From Primulina eburnea (taxonomy: Eukaryota; Streptophyta; Magnoliopsida; Lamiales; Gesneriaceae): a DNA stretch of 64,000 nucleotides. Of the stretch, positions 34,410 through 44,629 are shown piece by piece; the stretch's first letter is position 1; the number at the start of each line of letters is the position of its first letter. The translations under genes and the position numbers were made by a program. The notes under the pieces were generated by a model. The model was not told where the DNA came from, did not search any database, and saw nothing but the letters and a program-made list of their open reading frames with translations. Where the stretch lies: assembly GCF_022965805.1 (NCBI RefSeq), contig NC_133118.1, positions 6,293,057 through 6,357,056 on the forward strand. Direction: 5' to 3'.

Positions 34410-35372
34410 TGAAAGGATCGGTTAGAAGGATGAAAAGTGTTTAGAAGGGGGGTTGAATAAACACTTCACGAATTTTATATTCTCTTCGAAGATTTGGATT
34501 CAGTTCGGTTACAAACTAAATCTAGGTATCACGTCGGTCAATGACAATCAATTAAACTGAAGAAAACAGTTGCGGAATATGAACTGACTGAAAGATAGAA
34601 TATCTAACTGAAATATAATAACTGAAGTAAAAGAACACAATTGTTTATGGATGTTAGGAGACTTGAATAACTCCTACGTCACCCCTTCTATCACGAATAT
34701 AGGATATCCACTAAAATACTTTGATCAAATTCAAGACTTGTACTGAGCCACTTCAGTTTGGACTTAACACTGCCAAAACTGAAACTCTTAGTTACAAACG
34801 CTTTTACAGTCCTTGACTGAACTTAGCACAACTTGAAGAATTAGCAAATATTACAAAGTGCTAGTAAGCTCAAATGTATAGCCTGAATGCTACTGATAGA
34901 ACAAGTAAGCGAGAGCTTTCGATATTTGAATGCAAGTAAAGAATTTTGCAGCGTAACATCAAGCTTCAAAGAGATTCGAATTTCGTTGTTGGTTGATGTG
35001 TGTCTTTCTCAGCTGCTCTCTTCAACTATTTATAAGCTTCCATTTCAACGGTAACATTAACTGCTGTTTGAATATTATATTCGTTGATATGCCACGTCGT
35101 TATTCTTCTGACAACCGTACTCTGTGACCTCTGAAATGCGGCGTCCCACTAATAGTTGCAGACTGTAGTGGTACTATCTGTCGGTTGTTAATGACGTGTT
35201 CAGCTGAATTAATCAGCTGCCGGGCAATTAGCTGGTGAGGAGAATAACTGAGTTGCGTTTCAGTTGAGTAGATCAGTTTACTATATTCGGTTGCTGAGTT
35301 CAGTTTACTAGATTCAGTTGGTTCGCATAATCAGTTGGCAATTTGTCAAACGCCGTAATTTTGTTTCCAACA
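34410..35372 (-). repeat. Copia-2 5' LTR
   Basis: This is a 963-bp LTR with TG...CA ends and a TATA box on the minus strand at 35027-35034. It shows about 3% difference by eye from the 3' copy. It lacks the TTCGGA array found in Copia-1 LTRs. Confidence 0.93.
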
Positions 35373-36180
35373 CGTTATCTATGGACAAGTGATAGGATTA
35401 GGCCACTCCTGACATCTTATCGATGAAACGAGTGATATGATTAGCACACTCCTGATGACTACTCGAGGACTGATCGGTTCGCTACCAGACCCTCGATGCT
35501 ACGTGCGTGGATGAACGACGAATTGATGTTTCGTTGCTGCAGTCTTGGCATGGGTTGCCACTGTTCTTGTTGCTGATGCGTTTCATTTGGACTCCGTTTT
35601 GGTATCCTTTATTTCGTTTTTACCGACACACATTGCATTTTACTTGATTTTATTTCATGACACTTATAATTTTCATAATTTTACTGGTTCGTCGTACTGA
35701 GGCCTGACCTTTCTTTTCTTTTATGTTGTGGTTGTTTTGATGCCATAGCAGGTTATCCAGGAGGCTTTGACGCGTCTGGTGAAGCGTTAGGTAGCGGTGC
35801 CCAGTAGTTGGGTTGTTGATTGAGAGTTCCCAGATATTATATTATTGAGTCATACTTTTGCCAAGGAATGTCATGTGTAGTTGTACTGTTATTTTTACTA
35901 TATTTTGGATTGATAGTTGTGTGATTGAGCCTTGTCGGCTCTATATGTGTTAGTCCTGGCCAGTGCGGCTATAGGTTTGTGAATTGATGTTATGACTTTA
36001 TTTCGAGTGTGTAAATTTTGTTTGTGTTGTTGGAAATTTTTGGGATGTCCTACTTACGGGAAGGTCATGCCGAAATTTCTATTGGCACAAAAGGAAATTT
36101 TTTAATCTCTTTCGTTGTTTACATTAATGAATCTTGTTTGTTTGGTCATTAAACGTTAATTAGGAGCACAGGCCCCCACA

Positions 36181-37206
36181 ATCCTATAGGTATATAGCTC
36201 TTGATCTGAATTTTCGGATTACTTTGTAAGGTCCTTCCCACAGAGCACCTAATTTTCTCACATATTCAGCTGGATTAAATTTTTGTAGGACAAGATCACC
36301 AACCTAAAATCCCGAGCTCGAACCCGTTTGTTTTAGGCTCTCATGATTCGGCTCCGATATGCTTCCATTCAGATGACATTCTTTTTTTATCCTACTAATT
36401 CTAATTTCTGAGCCCTAGCTTCATTATTTCCTTCTGCATAGGATTCTATCCGAGCTAAAGTTTGCGCTATCTCGGCCAGTAACACAACCTCAGATCCATA
36501 TATCAAATTGAAAGACGTTTCCTCAGTGACAGTATAGGAGTAGTTCGGTAGGCCCATAGAACACTAGGTATTTTTTCTATCCATTCTTTTCCGATCCTTG
36601 TAGTTTGTATCTTAATGCTTGAACAATGGTGCGGTTGGTGAGATCAGTCTGTCCATTAGCTTGTGTATAGGCAAACGAGGTAATGGACTATGCAATCTTC
36701 ATTTCTTCACACCAAGATGTCACCTTACTTCCTTAAAATAACATGCCATTGTCAGACACCAACTTACTCGGCAGTCCAAACCGGCGCACACTGCTTTTCC
36801 ACAAGAATTTCAGCACCTATTCCTCTGTGATTTTGGCCAGGGGCTCGGCTTCCAACAACTTATATAAATAATACATTCGAGCAATATGAATTTTTTTGTG
36901 CCAAGGCTATTGGGAAAGACCGCACAATATCCAAACCCCACTGATCGAAAGGACATGACGCTCAAATAGATCTCATGGCTGAGATCGGGCTGTAATGAAA
37001 ATTTCCATGCCTTTGGTATCTTTCACATGATTGGACCATTAAGACATCATCTGAGTTCATGGTAAGCCACCAAAATTTTGCTAACAATGCTTTGGAAGTC
37101 TTCGCAACATCCTTCATGGATTTCTCTGAGTACATACTCGGCTCTTTCTCGGTTACACTCTTGAGCATTGGGCCTTGGTAAGATCGTCGGACTATAAGTA
37201 CACTTG
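36181..37206 (-). pseudogene. Tat-1 integrase fragment
   Basis: The minus-strand translation in several frames shows the integrase zinc-binding side (EYVLREIHEGCC ... LLAKFWWLTM ... CERYQRHGNF), the catalytic core (RRFGLPSKLVSDNG, YTQANGQTDLTNRTIVQAL) and the end (LWEGPYKVIRKF). It is broken by many stops and shifts. It joins to 13891 when Gypsy-A is removed. Confidence 0.85.
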
Positions 37207-38522
37207 TTAATAAATTGGTGATTGTTTTAATATAATATTGAAATACTATAAATTTAGTTTTTCCAACCCAAAATTTTATTAGATTAAGTAAGACATTGAT
37301 ATAGAACTACCTATTGAACTTTAAATGATATTGTTATTTAAAAATGGGGACATGACGGAATACTGCACTCGTTCCAATGGGAAAGTACATGTTCCTTAAG
37401 CTCCAGTTAAACTTAAAGTTGTGAAGCAAATTGTTTAAGCATATTTTGATGCTAGAAGAATTTTTATTTTATATGTAGAGATTGACATTGTACTTACTTT
37501 TTAGGTTTTAAGGAATTACAGTACTCGAAGTTTAAGACATGCAAGCGTTCTATAGTTGGGTGTTTTCTTGTAAATGGATGAGTCGGCGTAAGGTAAAGGT
37601 TCGACACAAGGATATTAAATTAATTATGGAACACTAATATGTGGATGAGATAAGATTTCATAATCAATTTATTACTGCTAAATATTTTTTTAGGTAAGTA
37701 TCTCTTTGTGTGAACATTAATACGTAATGCATGAAGGTCCAAGTATTCCTTTTCATGAAAGTTATTTTAAGCATGGCAGCATGATGTTTATAAAAATTCA
37801 TAGGACATGTTTAAATTTTTTTTGTAAATGGCATTAATGATTTTCAACTATGAATGTTTATGAGCATGAATTGAAGAGCATGAAAACGTTATTTTGATAT
37901 TTATGTGTACTTGTGGTGATGGTACGTGACTGATGCCCCAGTATGAGACATTGAGATCCAGGGATGTCTTTACAAACAAGAATCGATCATACACATATTG
38001 GCTTCAGCTAGTATGAGCTGTATCAAATGATATACCTAGGCTGCACAGCTATTTACATGATCATGGAACTCAATGAATGTGCTCTAATGGTGGTTACCAC
38101 ATTTTCATTATATTAATCACACAAAGCTGAGAATGATATACTTTTATGATCACATCCTACATATGTCTTATGATTTTATTACGTCTAGTTAGTCTTAGAC
38201 TCACTATGCTTAGATGGTTCAAGTGAGAACTAAGAAGTTGATTATTTAAACGATGGTCATGAGGTTGAGTAGTCAATGAGGGGAGAGGATTGCATGACAT
38301 GGTTGTTCGAGAACCTTATGTCCAGCAAGTCAATGAAAATTATGTATTTTTGGTTAAGTTTGCACACATAAAGTTGTTTTGGCGTTCCCATATGAGAATC
38401 GTGTGATATTCGAATTTTAGCATTCTTTTGTTTAATGAGATTTTAAACAAGTTTTGAATCATGGGATCTTTTATGCATTTGGATATGTTGAATGAATTTA
38501 ATTTAATGCATGGTATATTACA
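37207..38522. repeat. LTR-like fragment in the place of Tat-1 reverse transcriptase
   Basis: This AT-rich non-coding block ends tggtatattaca, like the Gypsy-B LTR end (cggtatgttaca). It contains tagtcttagactcactatgcttag, similar to the block at about 20880 in the Gypsy-B LTR. Tat-1 protease ends exactly at 38523, and integrase resumes at 37206. No target duplication was found and the left border is approximate. It could be a truncated solo LTR. Confidence 0.55.
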
Positions 38523-39100
38523 CTTACGAGCACGACGCACATTTTTATAAAAAAAAATATTCCTCATTCTTCTGCAATTAATGCATATTAAGCATGAATG
38601 AGAAGTCTGAGACGTCACATCATTCATGACTGGACATCCCAAAATGATTTTATACGAGGAAAGCACATTGATCACTATGAATGTTGTCATGACAATCCTC
38701 CTCAATTCCTCGAATCTGAATTTCAAGGGGAGCATTATCTCTCCTTTGGGTACACTGTGTGACCAACAAAACCAAAGATGATAGTCTCCACTGGTTCCAA
38801 GGATAGTCCTTCAAATCCATTTTCTCGATAGCTTCTTGGAATATGATATTAACATATCTCCTAGAGCCCACGAACACTTGCATTTCATCATAGTTGTCAA
38901 TTTTGGCTTAGATGACCAGGGCATCGTTGTGAGGTAAACTGTTGCATCACAAATCTTGGGATCGAAACTGATCATTGGATCATCTTGCCGAACTACATTG
39001 TCCACTCCCAAGCTTTCTCGTCGGTTGCAGGCCTTTCGAGCTCGGTTAGAATACTCATCATAAATAATTTTAATCACTCTCAAAGTAGGAGACTTTCCCG
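38523..39100 (-). pseudogene. Tat-1 protease region
   Basis: Minus-strand pieces ISFDPK ... VYLTTMPW, VFVGSRRYVNIIFQEAIEKM and SSYKIILGCPVMND correspond to the Tat-lineage protease and the linker to reverse transcriptase. Several frameshifts are present. The catalytic D(T/G)GSS-type motif appears as VGSRR and is degraded. Confidence 0.75.
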
Positions 39101-40325
39101 ATCTTTCTCTACCTGGTCTCCCCCCTTGGGAGGGAATATCCCAACCTCCCAGCCTAGACTGGAAAGCCTAGATGCTGGTAGGAAGGATGAGATCTGGATT
39201 CCTGGATAACCCACAGAAGTGCCTGTGTTTTTTTTATTGAAGGACCAGCTTTGATTGAACCCGGTCGAGAATGGATCTCTTTAATTGCTTGCACTCACTG
39301 GTATCATAGTAACATTCTTTGTGGAATACACAGAATTTCTTGTTTTCCTTGAGTCCTGGGAGGACCATGAGGGTTTGGGACAACCTTGTCTTCGTTACAA
39401 ATGTGTATGGCCCGATCTTTCGAGACCTTCATGGGCGTGTATTGGGAAAATCACCCAAGAACGTTTCATCTCTATACTCGATCCTCTGCTTTTCCTGCCT
39501 GGCCCCCTTTTTCATGGATTTTTTTTGTCTCTTGCGTCCTCCATATTGATGTATATTTCTGCCTGAGATAGCAGATCTTCGAAATCTTGGGGCAGCCTCT
39601 TCACAAGGGACCAGAAGAAATCTCCTTCCCGCAACGCCTGAGTGAAAGCTATGTTTTTGGTCTCAGAAGCATAAGATGGCACTTCCAGGGCTGCTTTGTT
39701 AAAGTTGCGGATATATGTGTGCAATGACTCATCCTCATTCCGCTTAATCTTGAACACTCTTGCTGCTACTGAAATGATGCAAGAATATGCTATTAAATTT
39801 TTGGAAGGAATGGATATTTCGATGCTCAAGCTTCTCAAACCAACACTGGGCTAAGTCCACCAGCGTGGTCAAGAAAGCTTAACACTTGATTCTTTCCTCA
39901 TAACAATGCAACATAGCCATGTTTTCGAATCGAGTTGGGTGTTCCTCGAGATATGTTTTCCTGTCATAATCTCTAACCTTGGTTGACTTGTAGTGAATAG
40001 GTAAGGGATCATTCACTATTTGGATGGAAAAAGGACATCCCTTTGGCTGGGCTCGGGGATCTCGGGAAGACCTGGTTTGTCCGTCCAGTTTCTTCACCTT
40101 CTTCCTTAGGTCTTCTAATTCTTCAGCCACAGTCCTTTGAACCCTTCTGAGAACTCTCTCATTTCTTAGTCTTGCCCCGAGACTGAGAGTCATCTTCGGA
40201 CTCTTCTTCTCAATGCATATGGATGTTATTGGGAGGAAAGTTTTTCGTTATGGCCTTTTAGACAACAGCCACTATCCATTGGGTCAACTGCTCTGTTGCG
40301 ATAGTAAAAGCTTGTTGAGGGGGTG

Positions 40326-43026
40326 TGTTGCGTACCGTACTTTTACCGTTCAAAATTTGCGGAAAAATTTAAAATTTTCTTAAACATAACGTAACCTTCA
40401 AAGTTTGCCATAAAATATCTCAACCAAGTCCCCCATAAGACATGGTTGCTCAAAATAACTTCTATAAAATTTTCTCACAAAAGGTTTGCCCAAAGTGTTG
40501 CCCTCAAAACATGAAATCAGAGTAAATTAACATTTGCATAAAAACATAAACATTGCGGTCCTCGGGTTAGCCTCCCGCTCAGTCCAAGCCTGTCCCTTGG
40601 TCGCCACCTCCTGTCTCCTCATCAACATACTCACCTGCATCGATCAAGTCTAGTGAGTCTAAAGACTCAACACGTATAAACTGAGAAATAGCAAGTACTA
40701 CATAATAAAACCGCATGCAACTTTAAAAATAGAACATACATACTTGAACTTGAATTTAACATGCTTGAAACTTGAACATCGTGAGCTTAGCTTAGACGTG
40801 CCATCAACATGAGCTTTTCTTAAACATTCTCGTAACATAAATTTGAGCATATAAAGCATAATTTTTTTGCGTAGAGGCATGTTTCAAAGTAAGTGACCCA
40901 TAACATAATAAGGCCTGATCAGACACACCACAGTACTGGGCTGACAGGGACGTATCCACTTTCGCATACATAAGATCCCCGTTCATAAGTTTAACGGGTG
41001 GATTGGTCCATGTTCATAAGTTTAACGCTTTCCAATCCCGATCTGAACCCGTTCATAAGTTTAACGGGGCGGAGAGGTCCTCGGCCACGTTCACCGACTT
41101 CCAAACTCATTCATACATTTGGTCACAAAGCAATTAGCATACCTCAAACTTTAAAAATGTTTTCTTTTGCACGTCATCATACTTACTTGGCGTTGAGGGA
41201 TTCGTTGGATCTCGTTTGGGGTCGTCGCTGCTGCACATACTAACATGAAATTGCATACTAAACTTGCATAGCTTAGACGTATCAATCCTACTTACTTACA
41301 AGTTCATTCAATTCCTTAGGACGTTCTAAAATTCCCATGACTCGACCTTGTAAATCATTGTACTAGACCATGACATCAAACCTCAAGGCATACTATAGAA
41401 TTTTTCCCAAAATATGAAAGACACGGACCCCGTGCCCGGGTCCGTGTAGGTTCGGTAAAATGTGTGCGAAGGAAAAGGGAAGGCACGGACCCCGTGCTAA
41501 GGTCCGAGTAAGGGTCCGTGTACTCATTGTAATGGCGCACCAAGGGAAAAGCGAAGACACGGACCCCGTGCCAGGGTCCGTGCTCGGGTCCGTGTACCTG
41601 CGGGATAAGCGAAGTTACGAAAATTCTGTGTATGTTTTGTTTAACGCTCTCGACTCGATTGTATGGACCATGAATCAACACCACGAGACCATCTTAGACT
41701 ACTATATTATTGACTCAAGCCTATACGATTGTCCCATCACAACCACATATCCCAAATAGCTCATCAAACTCATGAACAAAACCTTTGACAGAAAAATGGT
41801 TTACACGGCAAGGACCCAACGACATGAAACGACACATCAATAGCCATCCCAACAACCTGCTAAACATACCTAGACGCAGCAACGGTCACCCATAGATCCC
41901 CAACGAAGCCTGCAACAAATAAACTTCAAGAACGCATCCACATCATATTTTTCTGAAAAATGCAGTTTGAGCAGTCCCACGAAAAACGCCATAACTCACT
42001 CAATTTTTGTCCAAAAATTTCGAATTTTATATCAGATCGAAGGTATCAAAAAGTTCTACGTTTTTCGCGTTAAAATTTTTCCCAAAATCTTGACTAAAAA
42101 ATCGAAGTTTTAATAAGAACAGTAAAACGTGATTTAGATCTAAAACTTTTCCCTCAAAATCGATCCAAACAAACAACCGCTCAAACTCTGAACAATATAC
42201 ATGAATTTTCACACGTAAAACAACGCAACACATAATATGACATGATCGATGCAGCAAAAGAGAGATTATACGTGCCTTTAAATCGTAAACGTTACCGAAC
42301 CGGCGATAACGAAGCGGAGATGGAAGCGAGGTTGATCCGAGACGATCGTGGCGCTAAAATTTGCGATAAAAACTCACGAAAATGGCTGGAATGGTGAAGG
42401 TGATGGGGCGGGTGCTGATGGAAAAGAAGAACCCTAGGTTTTCTTTCTCTCAAAATTAATAGAAACTGAATTGTGATAGTGTGTGTGTGTGTGTGTGTTT
42501 TGCCGATATCAGTGTGTGAAAAAGTGTGTAAAATGTGTAAGTGTGTGTGTGGCGTGGGTTTAGATAGTAATTAGGGAATAAATTATTGCTATAATGTGTA
42601 ATTAACATGTTAATAAAATGCTAATCCTCCACTAATTAAATAAAATCTCTAACTTTAAAATAACTTGCACAAAGCCAACTTTAAAAGTCTTAAAATTCTA
42701 AAATTCACTAAATAAATAATTTTTATGAATAAAGGTGCTAAGGCTAAATAAATTATTTAAAACGCCCCATCCTCGACTAAAATAAAATTACCACATTTAA
42801 AAATTGCCAAAAATCGTCACCGGTCTTTTCTTCAATTCCACCTCGAATAATCGCCTGAAACATAAAACTCGAAAAACATTTCAACGTGTATCACTAAGTC
42901 ATAAATAATTTAAAATAATACATTTAATTAAATCATGCACTGCTAAACTCAGATTAAAATAATTTAAATGATTTAATAATAACTAAATAAATGCATGGGT
43001 TTACGTGTACGAATTTGGGCTTTACA
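40326..43026 (-). repeat. Solo LTR of the Gypsy-B family, inserted in Tat-1 gag
   Basis: This 2701-bp block has perfect 5-bp duplications gggtg at 40321-40325 and 43027-43031. On the minus strand it begins TGTAAAGCCCAAATTCG and ends GGTACGCAACA. It aligns over its length with the plus-strand LTR at 18540-21213. It contains a threefold gttcataagtttaacg repeat at 40980-41070 and (GT)n at 42477-42500. Confidence 0.93.
41421..41597. repeat. CACGGACC/GGTCCGTG palindrome array in the solo LTR
   Basis: Three copies of cacggaccccgtgc and four copies of gggtccgtgt-type sequence sit in 177 bp, forming potential hairpins. The position matches the different GC-rich array of the Gypsy-B LTR (offset about 1400 bp from LTR start). 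Confidence 0.8.
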
Positions 43027-43110
43027 GGGTGGGTTTCCTTGAAGGACCTCTGAATCTGTGGTCTCCCTTCTAGAATCTTTCCACCGAGATGATTTTCGAG
43101 TGGAAACCAT

Positions 43111-43153
43111 ATCTATGTCTATATATCTGATTTCCTACAGGCGGCGCCGATAA
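43111..43153 (-). other. Tat-1 primer-binding region
   Basis: The minus strand reads cggcgccgcctgtagga next to the LTR end, the GGCGCCG-CTGT-GG signature that follows the 5' LTR in Tat-lineage elements. It fixes 43154 as the inner LTR border. Confidence 0.7.
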
Positions 43154-43923
43154 TGATGCAGGATAAATTGGGAGAGTTGGATGGGCAATTCATTAGGCAG
43201 AGTCGTGTTCTTTCCTTGATAATGTCAGTGATCTGGCATAGGGAGCCCAGGCTGGATGATCTACATACTTGAAAAACAAAGAACATTAATGGAGTGCCAG
43301 AAGAGTTTCCGGTGTAACCACTACAACGCTCAAGTCATTCAAGTATTTACACAAAGAAAAGAAAAGTTATATAGTGAGTATATAGTAATTTCTTATGAAA
43401 ATGTTATGTGAATCATCTCGAATGATCGAGCAAACCTGACACTTCTCATTATCAGACGAATTGTCTATGTCATGCCCCTTGACACTGTCACAACTGACAA
43501 CTCATTCTGTTTCCAGTCTTGTCACATCGCCCCCACGTGTGCTGATTGACATACTAATGATTTCTAGGCATGACGACTCGTACCTGTGGGATCGGAATCG
43601 ATACTTGTCCCAAGATACTCCGGCACTGGCCATGACATCAAGACACAATGGGGATCCCGATCTCCGGACTATCTGTGGATAGGGTACTTGATCCGTCATC
43701 TTGGTCTTCTTATGGCTGGAAGTTCAGGCTCGTATGAGTGTGCAGTAGTCTGATCGGTTTCTCGAGTTGATGTACATCTGGGGATTGTTTAAATAAGGTA
43801 TTCTTTTTTTACCCAAGCTAGCTCTCACTTAGTCTTCTCTTGTTTTATCGAGACCAGCTCTAGTTTCTCGGTATCTCTCTCCACCCGAGTCCAAGAATGG
43901 CTCGGGTTCTTTCCATGGTATCC
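43154..43923 (-). repeat. Tat-1 5' LTR
   Basis: The LTR begins tgatgcagg on the plus strand and ends near ggtatcc at 43923. It aligns with 2607-2862 plus 11502-12074 and, more weakly, with the Tat-2 LTR 51341-52160. The right border is judged by comparison and may be off by a few bases. Confidence 0.8.
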
Positions 43924-44629
43924 CCATATATATAATAGTTTAATTATGTAACAAATAAATGGCTTTGAAAAATTTCAGAACAGAATTAGAAAACATGAAA
44001 CAAATTAGAGTACAACACTTTTCATTTGCTTCTCGAAACACATTTCCATCGTGTCAAGACAGAGTAACGGTTATTATATCGGGCAATCACGAAATTAAAA
44101 TAGAGCATGGATTTGGAGTATATATCCATATCATTTGCTTCCAAAATATTCAATGTTAAATCAATTCCCATTTCAGAATCCAATTATGCAAAATCAACAA
44201 TAATTCAAGAAAGCAAAAGAAACCAAAAACACATGAAATTCATGACCAAGCTACATACTTCATTAAAGGGTTGTGCCTCGATTTGCGCCTAGACATGCAA
44301 CGCTATGGCCCTACCTACTTGCCATGTGATGCTGTGCTTTTGGCATCTTCGCTTTAGACAAACCACATTGAACTTATAGCCCCGCAGTAAAACGGAATAA
44401 AGGAATAACAAAGGGGCAACTTCGATGCCCGACAAAGTCAACAGAAGCCTTGCTTGGCAGAGTTTCTGAGTATTAACTAGTGTATAACAATGGCCTAGTA
44501 CATTTGGATCAAAGAGTATTGCTAACATGGTGAGATGTTACGTCGGAAATTCGACTAAATAAAAATTTCAAGTTGCATTTTCAGTTTAAAACTTTGTCAA
44601 TACTTTACAAATGAAGGTCCATATAAATG
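43924..44629. other. Intergenic / 3' flank of the TGD5-like gene
   Basis: AT-rich non-coding DNA that includes the probable 3' UTR of the minus-strand gene. Candidate signals (aataaa-like on the minus strand) are not decisive. No other feature is seen. Confidence 0.6.

Larger units (their letters stand above)
22617..35372 (-). mobile_element. Copia-2: degenerate Ty1/copia element with sense and antisense accessory genes
   Basis: It has TG...CA ends (tgaaaggatcgg ... tttccaaca) and TSD cgtca (22612-22616) / cgtta (35373-35377, one mismatch). LTRs differ by roughly 3% by eye, so it is older than Copia-1. The minus-strand order is 5' LTR, Met-tRNA site, gag, broken pol, an antisense 139-aa gene (plus strand), a sense accessory ORF, polypurine tract and 3' LTR (with a solo LTR inside). 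It is not autonomous. Confidence 0.93.
13892..36180 (+). mobile_element. Gypsy-A: chromovirus-type Ty3/gypsy element, itself hosting Gypsy-B and Copia-2
   Basis: Its LTRs begin tgtgagagccca and end gggcccccaca, with TSD atcct at 13887-13891 and 36181-36185. The left LTR is 13892-15680. The right LTR is 21644-22616 plus 35378-36180, split by Copia-2. Between them lie gag, a truncated protease, sequence from a second element (Gypsy-B), and the end of the Gypsy-A integrase. No intact ORF remains. The insertion lies in Tat-1 between integrase and the antisense gene. Confidence 0.92.
21644..36180 (+). repeat. Gypsy-A 3' LTR, split by Copia-2
   Basis: The LTR parts are 21644-22616 and 35378-36180 (about 1776 bp together), matching the 1789-bp 5' LTR. 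The uninterrupted sequence at the insertion point can be read in the 5' LTR at about 14850-14875 (gcgtcatctatgg). Confidence 0.9.
39500..43110 (-). pseudogene. Tat-1 gag, split by a solo LTR
   Basis: The start is at 43110 (MVSTRKSSRWKDSRRE). After removal of 40326-43026 the frame continues QQAFTIATEQLTQWIVAVV at 40320 and on through HYKSTKVRDYDRKTYLEEHPTRFENMAMLHCYEE (39879-40193) and LHTYIRNFNKAALEVPSYASE ... LREGDFFWSLVKRLP (39512-39838). This is the standard Tat Gag capsid pattern. Stops and shifts occur throughout. Confidence 0.85.
2607..43923 (-). mobile_element. Tat-1: Tat-lineage Ty3/gypsy retrotransposon, expanded by nested insertions
   Basis: After removal of four inserted elements, the pieces join in order as one minus-strand element: 5' LTR 43154-43923, primer-binding region, gag start at 43110, gag continuing at 40325-39500, protease about 39100-38523, integrase 37206-36181, an antisense gene remnant 12480-13551, and 3' LTR ending at 12074 and starting near 2607. 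The integrase end at 36181 and the sequence at 13891 join smoothly once Gypsy-A is removed, and match the order seen in Tat-2 at 57600-57780. Reverse transcriptase and RNase H are absent. The element is dead. A clean target duplication was not found. The left edge near 2604-2607 is approximate. Confidence 0.8.
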
